Origin: an uncultured Acidobacteriota bacterium
Lineage (GTDB): Bacteria > Acidobacteriota > Vicinamibacteria > Fen-336
Assembly (NCBI GenBank): GCA_902826455.1
Contig: CADEEV010000043.1
Location: 1 to 41,045 of the forward strand
Length of the DNA stretch: 41,045 nt
Reading direction: 5' to 3'
In this document: positions 13,256 through 22,399 of the stretch, in pieces
How the letters are laid out: each line of letters starts with the position of its first letter
How positions within the stretch are numbered: position 1 is the stretch's first letter
Program-made: the position numbers and the translations under genes
Notes under the pieces: generated by a model
What the model was told of the DNA's origin: nothing
Seen by the model: the letters and a program-made list of their open reading frames with translations, nothing else
Database searches by the model: none

Positions 13256-16225
13256 CTAGAACGTCAGCTTCGCCGCGAGCTGCACGATGCGGGCATCGGC
13301 CGCCGCCGAGTCCGCCCCGAAGTTGAGGCGCGGGTTCGACAGGTTCTGCTGCGGCACGAGGGCGCCGCTCGTGAAGTTGTAGAAGGTGCCCTGGCGAGCC
13401 GTGATCTGGGTGCTGTTGAGCAGGTTGAAAGCCTCCGCGATCAGCTCGAGGCGCACGCCCTTCGACAGCACGATGCGGCGCGACAGGCGCATGTCGACGT
13501 TGAAGATCGACGGCAGGCGGTGGTCGTTGCGGCCGCCCGGCACGATGTCGTTGTTGCGGTTGCCGTCGTTGTTGAGGTCGTTGGTGACGCGCTCGGTGTA
13601 GGGCAGGCCGGTCTGGTAGGACGCGATGAAGCTCGTCGACCAGCCGTCGAGGGCCGCCTTCACGAAGCCCGAGGAGTCGCGGAAGTAGCCGAGGTCCCAG
13701 TAGCCGCTGACGACGGCGCGGTGGCGGACGTCGTTGTTGCCGGCCGCACGGTCCGCCTCGAAGTCCTTCGGGTTCGACTGGAAGCGCGTGTCGTCGCCGC
13801 CGCCCAGCACGACGTTCGTGGCGTCGGGCACCGTGTCCTCGACCTTGCCGAAGGTGTAGGCGAGGCTGCCCTGGAAGCGGCCGCGGAAGGCCTTGCGCAG
13901 CTCGAGGGTCAGGCCGTTGTACTTCGACTCGGCGGTGCTCTCGTAGCGGACGATGCGGTCGAAGTTGGAGAACGGCCGGGTCGACGAGAAGCGGTCCACG
14001 AGCAGCGAGCCCCCGGTCGAGATCGGGATCTCCGTCGGGATCGGGTCGCCCACGTTGAAGTCGTTCGAGCGCGGCAGGTCGCGGCCGGCGACGAACAGGT
14101 AGCTCGCCCCGAAGGCCAGGTCGTCGCGCAGGGCGTACTCGAAGCCGGCGCTGGCCTGGTGCACCATCGGGTTCTCGAAGTCCCTGTCGAAGACCGAGAT
14201 CGAGGGCTTCGGCGGGTTCGCGCCCGCCGGCGGCGCCGTGAAGATCGCCGGGTAGGTCGGGACCTGGGCTCCCGTGAACGTGATCGTCTGGACGTTGATG
14301 GCGTTCCCCGAGTGCGCGGTGCCGACCATGATGGAGGGCGTGCGGCCGTAGAAGATGCCGTAGCCGCCGCGCACCACCGTCTTCGCGTTCGGCGTCCACG
14401 CGAAGCCGACCCGCGGACCCACGTTGTTCCGGTCGGTCTTCATGAAGCTCGTGTCGATGCCCGCGGCCGCGAGCTGGGCGTCGGGGTTGCGCACCTGCGG
14501 CTGGGCGAAGGACTGCACGTCGTAGCGCAGGCCGAGGGTCACGGTCAGCGTCTTGCGCAGGCGCCATTCGTCCTGCGCGAAGACCGCGAACTCGTTGATG
14601 TCGGGCTCGGTGGTGGCGCCCGTCGTGCCGTCGCCCGCGAAGGCCTGCTGGAAGCTCTCGCCGACGCCGTTCGGGACGCCGTTGCCGAGGCTCGCGAGGG
14701 AGTTGAAGAAGTAGCGTCCCCCGAAGTTCCCGGGGAAGAAGTTCAGGATCGCGTCGTGGTTGTAGTCGGCGCCGAGCTTGAGCGTGTGGAGGCCGCGGAC
14801 CACGGTGAGGCTGTCGGCGACCTGGAAGCGCTTGATCGTGGTCTCGCGCGGGCTGAAGAAGTTGCGGCCGAACACGAGGAGCGACTGGCCGTTCTGGCGG
14901 ACCGTGACCTCGGGATCGTTGCTGTTCGCCTCGCCCGGCTCCTTGTCGCGCGCGTACTGCACGCGGAACTCGTTGAACAGCGTCGGGCTGAAGACCGAGG
15001 CGACGGACGCGTTCAGGGTGCGCGTGCGCACCAGGCTGTCGCCGCTGTGGTCCTCGGAACCGGTCGTGCTCTCGTTGTTGGCGCCGGTGAAGTTCTGGTG
15101 GTTGTAGCGCACCGAGAGCCGGTGGTCCTGGTTCATCTGGTAGTCGACCTTGGCGAGGAACACGTCCTGGTCGCGGCTCGAGTTGTACTCCGTCTCCTTG
15201 CTCTGCACGAGGGCGAGACCGGCCTGGGTGGCGGGATCGGTCGGGAGGTTCGCCGGCAGGATCACCGGGATCACGTTCGGGATCTTCTGGCGCTGCCCGT
15301 CGTAGGAGACGAAGAAGAAGGCCTTGTCCTTCTGGATCGGCCCGCCCAGGGACGCGCCGAACTGGTGGATGCGGAACGGCGAGCGCGCCGGGATGGGCGT
15401 GCGGATCTTGTTGTTGTAGCTGTTGCCGTTCAGGCTCTTGTCGCGGAAGAACTCGAAGGCCGAGCCGTGGAAGTCGTTCGTGCCCGACTTCGTCACGACG
15501 TTGATGACGGCGCCGCCCGCGCGGCCGTACTCCGCCGAGTACGCGTTGCGGTTCACCTGGAACTCCTGCACGGCGTCCTGGCTGAACTGGTAGGGCGCGC
15601 GTCCCGAGCCCGTGCGGCCGAGGGTCTGGCCGAAGAACGTGTTGTTGTTGTCGGCGCCGTCGATCACCAGGCTGTTGAGGGTGCCGCGCTGGCCCGCGAA
15701 GGAGATGTCCCCGGTGCGCACGTCCTTGCTGACGCCGGGCGTCGTGAGGACGAAGTCGATGAAGTTGCGGCCGTTCACCGGCAGGTTCGCGACGGCGCGC
15801 TCGCCCACGCTGGACGACTGCTGGGTGCGGGTCGCCTCGAGCAGCGGCGCCTCGGCCGTGACCGTGATCTCCTCGGCCGCGGTGGCGACCTTGAGGGCGA
15901 TGTCGGCCTTCAGGGTCTCGCCCAGGGTGAGCAGCAGGTTCGGCCGCTTCACGGTCGTGAAGCCCTGGAGCGCCGCCGTGACCTCGTAGGTGCCGACCGT
16001 GAGGAGCGGCGCCCGGTAGATGCCCAGGGGATCCGTGATGGTCGTGCGGGTGACGCCGGTGGCCACGTTGCGCACGGTGACGGTCGTGCCCGGCAACACC
16101 GCGCCCGACTCGTCGGTCACGGTCCCCTGGATCGAGCCCCCGGCGACCTGGGACTGCGCCAGGCCGGCCTGGGGGACGAGGCCGACGGCGAGAAGCAGGA
16201 ACGAGGCGAGGCGTAAAGCCTTCAT
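13256..16225 (-). CDS. TonB-dependent (Oar-like) outer-membrane receptor
   Basis: 989 residues. Signal peptide (about 1-23, ending GLAQS), then a carboxypeptidase-regulatory-like domain (about 30-110: GGSIQGTVTDESGAVLPGTT). A plug domain follows (about 118-240, with RAVANLPVNGRNFIDFVLTT and SLVIDGADNNNTFFG), then a long beta-barrel ending in a C-terminal aromatic residue (AAKLTF), as outer-membrane assembly requires. This architecture is abundant in Acidobacteriota and in Oar-type proteins of myxobacteria. The substrate is unknown; the nearby maltodextrin operon suggests, but does not show, a glycan. The start ATG 16225 has GAAGGAGAT upstream and a separate promoter at 16322-16351. Confidence 0.92.
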   Translation of the reverse strand: MKALRLASFLLLAVGLVPQAGLAQSQVAGGSIQGTVTDESGAVLPGTTVTVRNVATGVTRTTITDPLGIYRAPLLTVGTYEVTAALQGFTTVKRPNLLLTLGETLKADIALKVATAAEEITVTAEAPLLEATRTQQSSSVGERAVANLPVNGRNFIDFVLTTPGVSKDVRTGDISFAGQRGTLNSLVIDGADNNNTFFGQTLGRTGSGRAPYQFSQDAVQEFQVNRNAYSAEYGRAGGAVINVVTKSGTNDFHGSAFEFFRDKSLNGNSYNNKIRTPIPARSPFRIHQFGASLGGPIQKDKAFFFVSYDGQRQKIPNVIPVILPANLPTDPATQAGLALVQSKETEYNSSRDQDVFLAKVDYQMNQDHRLSVRYNHQNFTGANNESTTGSEDHSGDSLVRTRTLNASVASVFSPTLFNEFRVQYARDKEPGEANSNDPEVTVRQNGQSLLVFGRNFFSPRETTIKRFQVADSLTVVRGLHTLKLGADYNHDAILNFFPGNFGGRYFFNSLASLGNGVPNGVGESFQQAFAGDGTTGATTEPDINEFAVFAQDEWRLRKTLTVTLGLRYDVQSFAQPQVRNPDAQLAAAGIDTSFMKTDRNNVGPRVGFAWTPNAKTVVRGGYGIFYGRTPSIMVGTAHSGNAINVQTITFTGAQVPTYPAIFTAPPAGANPPKPSISVFDRDFENPMVHQASAGFEYALRDDLAFGASYLFVAGRDLPRSNDFNVGDPIPTEIPISTGGSLLVDRFSSTRPFSNFDRIVRYESTAESKYNGLTLELRKAFRGRFQGSLAYTFGKVEDTVPDATNVVLGGGDDTRFQSNPKDFEADRAAGNNDVRHRAVVSGYWDLGYFRDSSGFVKAALDGWSTSFIASYQTGLPYTERVTNDLNNDGNRNNDIVPGGRNDHRLPSIFNVDMRLSRRIVLSKGVRLELIAEAFNLLNSTQITARQGTFYNFTSGALVPQQNLSNPRLNFGADSAAADARIVQLAAKLTF

Positions 16226-16295
16226 GAGATCTCCTTCAGGGCGACGAGAAGCGGCAAGACAACGCCTCGATTGGAACCGGCGACGGCTGCGGCAA

Positions 16296-16317
16296 TGTGA
16301 CGACGGTGTGACAACGG
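16296..16317 (-). repeat. 11-bp tandem direct repeat at the TonB receptor promoter
   Basis: Plus-strand copies TGTGACGACGG (16296-16306) and TGTGACAACGG (16307-16317) differ at one base. On the coding strand they read as TTGTCAC-like and TCGTCAC-like units with an 11-base period, the geometry of Pho-box-like sites bound head-to-tail by OmpR/PhoB-type regulators. They overlap the predicted transcription start of the receptor gene. Confidence 0.5.
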
Positions 16318-16321
16318 CGCG

Positions 16322-16351
16322 AGCCTAGTCGACGGATTTCGCGACTGTCAA
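16322..16351 (-). promoter_or_regulatory. Candidate sigma-70 promoter of TonB receptor gene
   Basis: On the minus strand, a perfect -35 TTGACA (16351-16346), an 18-base spacer and -10 TAGGCT (16327-16322). The predicted start is near 16315, leaving a leader of about 90 bases with AAGGAGAT before ATG 16225. Confidence 0.5.
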
Positions 16352-16361
16352 CGGAATTCGG

Positions 16362-17960
16362 TCAGCCGCGCGGGGGCCGGTCGATCACCTCGCGCACCTT
16401 GTGCAGCAGGGTGTCGAGGCTGAACGGCTTCTGGAGGAACGCCTCGCCGCCTTCGATCGGGCCGTTCTGCGCCGCCGCCGAGCGCGTGTAGCCCGACATG
16501 TAGATGACGCGGATCTCGGGCCGGGCCGCCCGGAGCGCCTTCACCGCCGCGCCGCCGCTCATGCCCGGCAGCACCACGTCGGCGATCACGAGGTGGATCG
16601 GCCCGTCGTAGCCTGCGGCGGCCTCGAGGGCCGCCTCGGCGTCGGCGCCGGTCACGACGGTGTAGCCGCCCTCGAGCAGCTGCTCGACAAGCACCTCGCG
16701 CAGGCCTTCCTCGTCCTCGATGAGGAGGATCGTCTCGTGGCCGGTGCGCGTCTGGGACGCCGGCGCGACGGCGCCCATCTCGTCGGCCAGCTCGTCCACC
16801 CGCGGCAGGTAGATCTTGAAGCTCGTGCCGCGCCCCAGCTCGCTGTAGACGGCGATGTGGCCGCCGCTCTGGCGGACGATGCCGTAGACGGTCGCGAGGC
16901 CCAGGCCCGTGCCGCGGCCGGCCTCCTTGGTCGTGAAGAACGGCTCGTAGATGTGGCTCAGGGTCTCGGCGCTCATGCCGATGCCGTTGTCGCTCACCGC
17001 CAGCAGCACGTGGGGACCCGGCCGGGCATCGGGGTGGGACGCGGTGTAGCCCTCGTCGACCTCGACGCTCGCGGTCTCGATGATGAGGCGGCCGCCGTCG
17101 GGCATCGCGTCCCGGGCGTTGATCACGAGGTTCATGACGACCTGCTCGACCTGGGTGGGGTCGGCCTTCACCCGGCCCATGCGGCCGTCCGAGTGGATCG
17201 CGACCTCGATGTTCGCGCCGATCAGGCGGCTCAGCATGCTCTCCACGTGGCGGACGGTCGTGGCCACGTCCAGGACGCGCGCCTCCATGGGCTGCTGCCG
17301 GCTGAACATGAGGAGCTGGCGCGTAAGCGCGGCGCCGCGTGCCGTCGCCTGCAGGATCTGCGTCGCGCGCTCGTGCTCGCGCTGGCCCGGCGGCAGCGTG
17401 TTCACCAGCATCTCGCCGTAGCCCAGGATCACGCCGAGGACGTTGTTGAAGTCGTGGGCGACGCCGCCGGCGAGCTGCCCGATCGCCTCCATCTTCTGGC
17501 CCTGGCGGAGACGCTCCTCGGCCCGCTTCAAGGCGCGTCGCTCGGCCCGCTCGCGCAGCCCGCGCACGATCGCCGGCCCCAGGCGCGCCAGCCGGCCCTT
17601 CGTGATGAAGTCGTGGGCGCCGAGGCGCATGGACTCCACGGCCTCCTCCTCCTCGATCGTGCCGGAGACGATGATGAACGGCAGGTCGATGCCGCGCTCC
17701 CGGCACAGGTCGAGGGCGTCCAGGGCGTCGAAGCGCGGCAGGCTGTAGTCGGAGACGATGAGGTCCCAGTCGCGCTCGAGGGCGAGCCCCATGGCCTCCC
17801 GCGTCTCGACGCGCTCCCAGGTCGTGTCGTACCCGAGGCGCTTCAGCTCGCGCAGCAGCAGCGCCGCGTCGTTCGCGTCGTCCTCGACCAGCAGGACGCG
17901 CAGCCCGGCGGGACGAAGCGGCGCTGCGGGAGACTCGGGTTCCACGTCGCGGTGCTTCAT
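16362..17960 (-). CDS. REC-HK-REC hybrid histidine kinase
   Basis: 532 residues, no membrane segment, so a cytoplasmic kinase. Receiver 1 is at about 19-140, with acidic pair EDD, phosphoacceptor D71 (VSDYSLP) and K121. The dimerisation/H-box has H169 in GVAHDFNNVLGVILGYGEML. The catalytic ATPase domain carries the N-box MNLVINARDAM and the G boxes VSDNGIGMS and GRGTGLGLATVYGIV. Receiver 2 is at about 409-530, with EDEE, D461 (IADVVLPGMSGG) and K511 (FLQKPF). All phosphotransfer residues are intact, so a multi-step relay is possible: receiver 1 may sense another kinase and regulate this one. Partner and output are unknown; it lies directly upstream of the TonB receptor on the same strand, without a DNA-binding regulator beside it. 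Start ATG 17960. Confidence 0.93.
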   Translation of the reverse strand: MKHRDVEPESPAAPLRPAGLRVLLVEDDANDAALLLRELKRLGYDTTWERVETREAMGLALERDWDLIVSDYSLPRFDALDALDLCRERGIDLPFIIVSGTIEEEEAVESMRLGAHDFITKGRLARLGPAIVRGLRERAERRALKRAEERLRQGQKMEAIGQLAGGVAHDFNNVLGVILGYGEMLVNTLPPGQREHERATQILQATARGAALTRQLLMFSRQQPMEARVLDVATTVRHVESMLSRLIGANIEVAIHSDGRMGRVKADPTQVEQVVMNLVINARDAMPDGGRLIIETASVEVDEGYTASHPDARPGPHVLLAVSDNGIGMSAETLSHIYEPFFTTKEAGRGTGLGLATVYGIVRQSGGHIAVYSELGRGTSFKIYLPRVDELADEMGAVAPASQTRTGHETILLIEDEEGLREVLVEQLLEGGYTVVTGADAEAALEAAAGYDGPIHLVIADVVLPGMSGGAAVKALRAARPEIRVIYMSGYTRSAAAQNGPIEGGEAFLQKPFSLDTLLHKVREVIDRPPRG

Positions 17961-18023
17961 GGGCGTTTCGATCGGGCGGCCCGCGGCCTCCCGGGGTGCC
18001 TACATTTACGGATTCGGCATCAA

Positions 18024-18042
18024 TTTACAAACGCTTTGTGAA
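18024..18042. promoter_or_regulatory. Imperfect palindrome upstream of the hybrid kinase gene
   Basis: TTTACAAA - CGC - TTTGTGAA, seven of eight arm positions matching, in an AT-rich island (18001-18045) that stands out from the GC-rich surroundings. On the minus strand a TTGTAA within it could be a -35 with TAAATG 16 bases downstream. Likely an operator or activator site for the kinase gene. Confidence 0.4.
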
Positions 18043-18054
18043 CAGCCATGCCCC

Positions 18055-18990
18055 TCAGCGCCACTCCCCACGGGCCGCCTCCTGCAAGGACGCGCGGCGC
18101 TCGCGGATGAAGTCGAGGAAGACCCGCGTCGCGGAGGGCAGGAAGCGGCCGCCCGACAGGACCGCCACCTTGCGGCGCAGGCGGTGGCCCTTGATGCGCA
18201 GCCGCGCCAACCGTCCCCACGACACCTCCTCCCGCACGGCCCAGGCCGGGAGCAGCGACACGCCGAGACCGCGCTCGACCATGAGCTTGATGAAGTAGGT
18301 GTCGTTCGACTCGAGGGCCAGGTCGGGCACGAGCTCGACCTCGGCGAAGAAGCGGTCGGTCGAGCGGCGGATCGACGCGCCGCGCTCGAAGAGGATCAGG
18401 CGCTCTCCGCGCAGCTCGTCGACCGAGGCCTCGTCGCGGCCCGCCAGGCGATGGGCGTGGCCGACGACGAGGCTGAGCTCGTCGTCGAACAGCGGCAGGA
18501 TGCGCAGGGCCGGGGCCTGGACGTCGAGGGAAGCGAAGCCCACGTCGGAGGCGCCGCTGCGCAGGTCGGCCACGGTCTGGTCCGTGCTCGAGGTGGTGCG
18601 GAACGAGACCTCGATGCCCGGGTGGGTCCGCATGAACGCCTCGAAGTGCGGCACGAACAGGTGGACGAAGGCCTGGGTCGCCGCCGCGGCGCGCACGCGG
18701 CCCGTGGGACGCACGGCACGGCCGGTGAACGACTCGCGAAGCGCGTCCGCCTCGTCGAGGATGTGGCCCGCTCGGTCCAGCACGGAGCGCCCCGCCTCCG
18801 AGAGCTTGGCGCCGCGCCGGCCGCGAACGAACAGGGGTTCGCCCAGCTCGGCCTCGAGGGCCTTCATCTGGTGGCTGACGGCCGACTGGGTCAGGTTGAG
18901 GCGGGCGGCCGCGCGCGTGAAGCTCTGGGCCTCGGCCACGGCCCGGAACGTGCGGAGCTGGGAGAGGTCCACGGCATGAGGGTACCTCAT
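18055..18990 (-). CDS. LysR-family transcriptional regulator
   Basis: 311 residues. An N-terminal winged helix-turn-helix (about residues 8-66: LSQLRTFRAVAEAQSFTRAA, RLNLTQSAVSHQMKALEAEL) and a C-terminal periplasmic-binding-like effector domain (about 92-300). The start ATG 18990 is supported by TAGGAGAC just upstream. LysR proteins usually regulate a divergent neighbour; here that is the 74-residue gene at 19063, and the 72-base space between them would hold the operator. The effector is unknown. It could alternatively regulate the maltodextrin operon that converges on the small gene, but that operon starts 5.6 kb away. Confidence 0.92.
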   Translation of the reverse strand: MRYPHAVDLSQLRTFRAVAEAQSFTRAAARLNLTQSAVSHQMKALEAELGEPLFVRGRRGAKLSEAGRSVLDRAGHILDEADALRESFTGRAVRPTGRVRAAAATQAFVHLFVPHFEAFMRTHPGIEVSFRTTSSTDQTVADLRSGASDVGFASLDVQAPALRILPLFDDELSLVVGHAHRLAGRDEASVDELRGERLILFERGASIRRSTDRFFAEVELVPDLALESNDTYFIKLMVERGLGVSLLPAWAVREEVSWGRLARLRIKGHRLRRKVAVLSGGRFLPSATRVFLDFIRERRASLQEAARGEWR

Positions 18991-19011
18991 GTCTCCTATG
19001 ATTCGTATGAG

Positions 19012-19042
19012 TTGGACTGGTTCGAGGGCGGCTGCGTAGAGT
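19012..19042 (+). promoter_or_regulatory. Candidate promoter of the 74-residue gene
   Basis: TTGGAC (19012-19017) and TAGAGT (19037-19042) with a 19-base spacer, followed by AAGGAGGA and ATG 19063. It lies in the LysR divergent region. Confidence 0.4.
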
Positions 19043-19062
19043 CCTCGTGAAGGAGGACCGCG

Positions 19063-19287
19063 ATGCCGATTCCGCTGAAGCTGGACCACGTGATCGAGGC
19101 GCTGGCCGACGTCGAGGAGCGCGCCCTGCTGGCCCGCGCCGCGGGCCGCCGCCTCAGCAGGCACGAGGCGAGCGCCGCCTGGCCCGCGGTGCTCAAGCAC
19201 AAGTACCTGCTGAGCGAGCGCCTGGGCCGCGACGTGGGCCTGCGCGTGGCCGCCGTGGACTACTTCGACAACGTCCGCATCGCATAG
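19063..19287 (+). CDS. 74-residue protein resembling the tail of DUF4032 proteins
   Basis: A small soluble protein with a strong AAGGAGG ribosome site, so it is very probably expressed. The C-terminal half (HKYLLSERLGRDVGLRVAAV then DYFDNV) resembles a short conserved segment I associate with DUF4032 proteins; this is from memory and uncertain. The N-terminal half (LDHVIEALADVEERALLARA, AGRRLSRHEAS) is helical. It is divergent from the LysR gene, and its last 28 bases overlap the 3' end of the convergent amylase gene (19260-19287), which is unusual even in this dense genome. The function is unknown; it may be the LysR target. Confidence 0.7.
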   Translation: MPIPLKLDHVIEALADVEERALLARAAGRRLSRHEASAAWPAVLKHKYLLSERLGRDVGLRVAAVDYFDNVRIA

Positions 19288-21089
19288 ATCGCGGCCGAGC
19301 GCGGCGCCACTCGCACGCTCCCGACGCCCGCGACGGCGCGCAGCTCGGGCGCGCCGCCGAGCCGGTCCTCGAGCACCGCCCCGTCCGGCAGGCCCGTGCC
19401 CGCGAGGGGTATCTCGAGCGGCGCGTCCTTCGTGTCGTTGTTGAAGACCACCACGACCGCCTCGCCGTCGAGCACGCGCGCGAAGGCCCAGGCCTGCTCG
19501 CCCACGAGCAGGTCCCGGGTCGCGCCGCGCCGCAGGGGCGGGAGCTCGCGGCGCAGCCGGGCGAGGCGCCGCACCGCGTCCCACACCACCGCCTGCTCCG
19601 GAGTCCGGAGCGCCGCCTCGAACGCCGGCGCCGGAAAGTCGCGCCGGTTGTCGGGGTCGTTGCCACCCGGCAGCGCAATCTCGTCGCCGGAGTAGACGAG
19701 GGGGATGCCCCGCACCGTGAACAGCAGCGTGAACGCCAGGCGCAGGCCGTCGAGCGTCGCGCCGGGCTCGCTCGCGAAACGCGCGACGTCGTGAAGGCCC
19801 AGGAACGTCCAGAGCCGCTCGGGATGCGCGTAGAGCCGGTCCCGCGCCAGCATCTGGGCCACCGGCCGCAGCGGCTTGCCCTCGGCGAAGGCGGCGCGCA
19901 ACGGGTAGTAGAGAGGGAAGTCGAACAGGCCGTCGACCCCGGCGCTGCCCTCGAAGAACGACACGAGCGCGGGATCGCCGTCGAACATCTCCCCCACCAC
20001 CGTCAGCGAAGGACGCGCCGCCTTCAGGCTGCGCATCCACTCGCGCCAGAACGTCCCCGGCACGTACGGCAGCGTGTCCTGGCGGATCGCGTCGAGGCCC
20101 AGGCGCTCCACCCACCACAGCGAGTTCTGGATCAGGTAGCGCGCCGTCTCGGGATCGTCCTGGTTGAGGTCCGGCAGGATGTCGAGGAACCAGCCTTCGA
20201 GCGTCGCGCGCTGCAGCTCGGGGGTCGCATGGGGATTGGCGAGGGTCCAGGTCTGCCAAATGTTCGCGAGGTGGCGTTCCGAGCTGCCGTTGAACCAGGT
20301 CGGCGTCGGCGGGTCCCGCAGCCACGGGTGGTAGGGCCCGGTGTGGTTCGCGACCTGGTCCTGCACGACCTTGATCCCCACCGCGTGGGCCGCGTCGACG
20401 AGCTCCTTCAGGGTCGCGAGCGTCCCGAGATGCTCGTCGACGCCGTAGAAGTCCACGGCGCCGTAGCCGTGGTAGTCCGTGATGCCCGCCCCGTCGTAGC
20501 GCTCGCGCTCGTTCACGCGGTCGACGTTGTCGTACCAGGGGTTGAGCCACAGGGCCGTGACGCCGAGGGCCTTCAGGTAGGGCAGCCGATCGATCACACC
20601 GCGCAGGTCGCCGCCGTGGTAGAAGCGCGCCTTCGCGGGGTCGAACAGGCCCTTGGAACGGGTCGGGTCGTCGTTCGTCGGATCCCCGTTCGCGAAGCGG
20701 TCGGGCATCAACAGGTAGACCACGTCGTCGGGACCGATGCCGGCGAAGCGGCCTTCGGGCGGGAGCGGCTCCAGCACCTCGAAGTCCACGCGGGCGCGGC
20801 CGCGGGGCGTCGCGAGCGTCAGGTGGCGGACGCCCGCCGCCGCGGCCGGGTCGATCGTCACGTCCACGAACAGCGCCGTGCCGCGGGCGTTGACCGTCGG
20901 CGCGCCCAGGCTCACGCCGGCCGTGCTCTCGAGCCGGGCGCCGCCGAGGTTCTGGCCGCGGATCAAGAGACGCACGGGGTCGAGCGAGTGCCCGCGCCAC
21001 CAGCTCGGGGGCTCGACCGTCGCGACGAGGGGCGCCTGGGCGAGCGCCAGGGGAGCGCAGGCCGCGAGGGCCAGCGCGAGCAGCCTCAC
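19260..21089 (-). CDS. GH13 alpha-amylase / cyclomaltodextrinase-like enzyme, exported
   Basis: 609 residues from GTG 21089, overlapping the MFS stop (GTGA). Signal peptide about residues 1-18, then an Ig-like cyclomaltodextrinase N-domain (about 22-108; VEPPSWWRGHSLDPVRLLIR). The GH13 barrel carries catalytic residues D338 (GLDAIRQDT), E367 (VVGEMFDGD) and D434 (LGLHDVARF), with a C-terminal beta domain after about 520. The usual NHD motif reads LHD. It should hydrolyse maltodextrins, cyclodextrins or pullulan in the periplasm and feed maltose and short oligomers to the co-encoded transporter. The much longer open frame upstream overlaps the MFS gene and is not used. Confidence 0.9.
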   Translation of the reverse strand: MRLLALALAACAPLALAQAPLVATVEPPSWWRGHSLDPVRLLIRGQNLGGARLESTAGVSLGAPTVNARGTALFVDVTIDPAAAAGVRHLTLATPRGRARVDFEVLEPLPPEGRFAGIGPDDVVYLLMPDRFANGDPTNDDPTRSKGLFDPAKARFYHGGDLRGVIDRLPYLKALGVTALWLNPWYDNVDRVNERERYDGAGITDYHGYGAVDFYGVDEHLGTLATLKELVDAAHAVGIKVVQDQVANHTGPYHPWLRDPPTPTWFNGSSERHLANIWQTWTLANPHATPELQRATLEGWFLDILPDLNQDDPETARYLIQNSLWWVERLGLDAIRQDTLPYVPGTFWREWMRSLKAARPSLTVVGEMFDGDPALVSFFEGSAGVDGLFDFPLYYPLRAAFAEGKPLRPVAQMLARDRLYAHPERLWTFLGLHDVARFASEPGATLDGLRLAFTLLFTVRGIPLVYSGDEIALPGGNDPDNRRDFPAPAFEAALRTPEQAVVWDAVRRLARLRRELPPLRRGATRDLLVGEQAWAFARVLDGEAVVVVFNNDTKDAPLEIPLAGTGLPDGAVLEDRLGGAPELRAVAGVGSVRVAPRSAAIYAMRTLSK

Positions 21090-22399
21090 CGCGCGGCCGC
21101 GGCTCCGGGGTCGTCGCGAACGAGCTGCGTGAGGCCCGCGGCGATCATCAGGAACACGCCGCCCGCGACGACCGCGGCCAGGCGGTTGTTGCCGAGCAGG
21201 TGCTGCATCACCCAGCCGAAGCCCAGCGACGCCGCGATCTCGGGCAGCACGATGAAGAAGTTGAAGATGCCCATGTAGACGCCGGTCTTTCCGGGCGGCA
21301 GGGAGCCCGACAGGATCGCGTAGGGCATCGACAGGATGCTGGCCCAGGCGATGCCCACGCCGACCATGGACAGCAGCAACAGGTTCTTGTCGTGGATGAC
21401 GGCCACCGACAACAAACCCGCGGCGCCCATCAGCAGGCACAGGCTGTGGGTGTGGCGGCGGCCCAGGGACGCGGCGAGCCTCGGAAGCACGAACGAGAAC
21501 GCGAAGGTGACGACGGAGTACATCGCGAAGCACAGGCCCGCCCACTCGACGCCCTCCCGGTAGAGGGGGGAGGCCTCGTCCGGCGCGCCGAACACGTTGC
21601 GGGCGACGGCCACGCCGAAGTAGAGCCACATGCAGAACAGGCCGAACCACGTGCACACCTGCACGAGGGCGAGCTGCTTCATGACCGTCGGCATCGACCC
21701 GATCGCCTCGAGGATCTCGCGGCTGGTGGCCGCGAGGCCGACGCTCCGCGCCTTCGCGGCCTCGAAGGCCGCCATGTCCTCGGGCGGATACTCCTTCGTC
21801 GTGACGATCGTCCACAGCACGGCGCCCAGGAACGCCGCGGCGCCGACGTAGAACGAGATCTTGACGTTCAGCGGGATCGCGTGGCCTCCGCCGCCCGTGA
21901 CGCCGAGATAGTTCGTGAGGATGTAGGGCAGGGCCGAGGCGATCACGGCCCCGAGGCCGATGAACAGGCTCTGCATGGCGAAGCCGTCGGTGCGCTGCTC
22001 GGGCGGCAGCATGTCGGCGACGAAGGCCCGGAACGGCTCCATGCTGACGTTGATCGAGGCGTCGAGGATCCAGAGCAGGCCTGCCGCCATCCACAGCGCG
22101 CTGGCGTTGGGCATCAGGAGCAAGGCACCCGAGGCGAGCAGCGCGCCCACCAGGAAGTAGGGCCGGCGGCGTCCCAGCGGGCCCCACGTGCGGTCGCTCA
22201 TGTGGCCGATGACCGGTTGCACGAGCAGGCCCGTGAGCGGAGCCGCGAGCCAGAGCATCGGGATCTGCTCCGGCTTCGCCCCGAGGTACTCGTAGATGGC
22301 GCTCATGTTCGCCATCTGCAGCCCCCAGCCGAACTGGATGCCCAGGAACCCGAAGCTCATGTTCCAGATCTGGGGGAAGCTCAGGCGGGGTCGGTTCAT
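21086..22399 (-). CDS. MFS transporter, SLC45/maltose-permease-like
   Basis: 437 residues with about twelve hydrophobic helices. The segment [20 protein letters not shown] followed by [16 protein letters not shown] is the family hallmark between helices 2 and 3, seen in SLC45-like sugar symporters that in bacteria lie beside maltodextrin genes. It probably imports maltose, maltodextrin or sucrose with protons across the inner membrane. ATG 22399 overlaps the malQ stop by four bases (ATGA) and its own TGA overlaps the amylase GTG (GTGA), so malQ, the transporter and the amylase are translated as a unit. Confidence 0.9.
   Translation of the reverse strand: MNRPRLSFPQIWNMSFGFLGIQFGWGLQMANMSAIYEYLGAKPEQIPMLWLAAPLTGLLVQPVIGHMSDRTWGPLGRRRPYFLVGALLASGALLLMPNASALWMAAGLLWILDASINVSMEPFRAFVADMLPPEQRTDGFAMQSLFIGLGAVIASALPYILTNYLGVTGGGGHAIPLNVKISFYVGAAAFLGAVLWTIVTTKEYPPEDMAAFEAAKARSVGLAATSREILEAIGSMPTVMKQLALVQVCTWFGLFCMWLYFGVAVARNVFGAPDEASPLYREGVEWAGLCFAMYSVVTFAFSFVLPRLAASLGRRHTHSLCLLMGAAGLLSVAVIHDKNLLLLSMVGVGIAWASILSMPYAILSGSLPPGKTGVYMGIFNFFIVLPEIAASLGFGWVMQHLLGNNRLAAVVAGGVFLMIAAGLTQLVRDDPGAAAAR

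Noticed and set aside
13520-16216. 898-codon open frame on the plus strand opposite the TonB receptor
   Set aside because: Low-complexity V/A/R/E/D shadow of a real TonB-dependent receptor; no ribosome site or promoter of its own.
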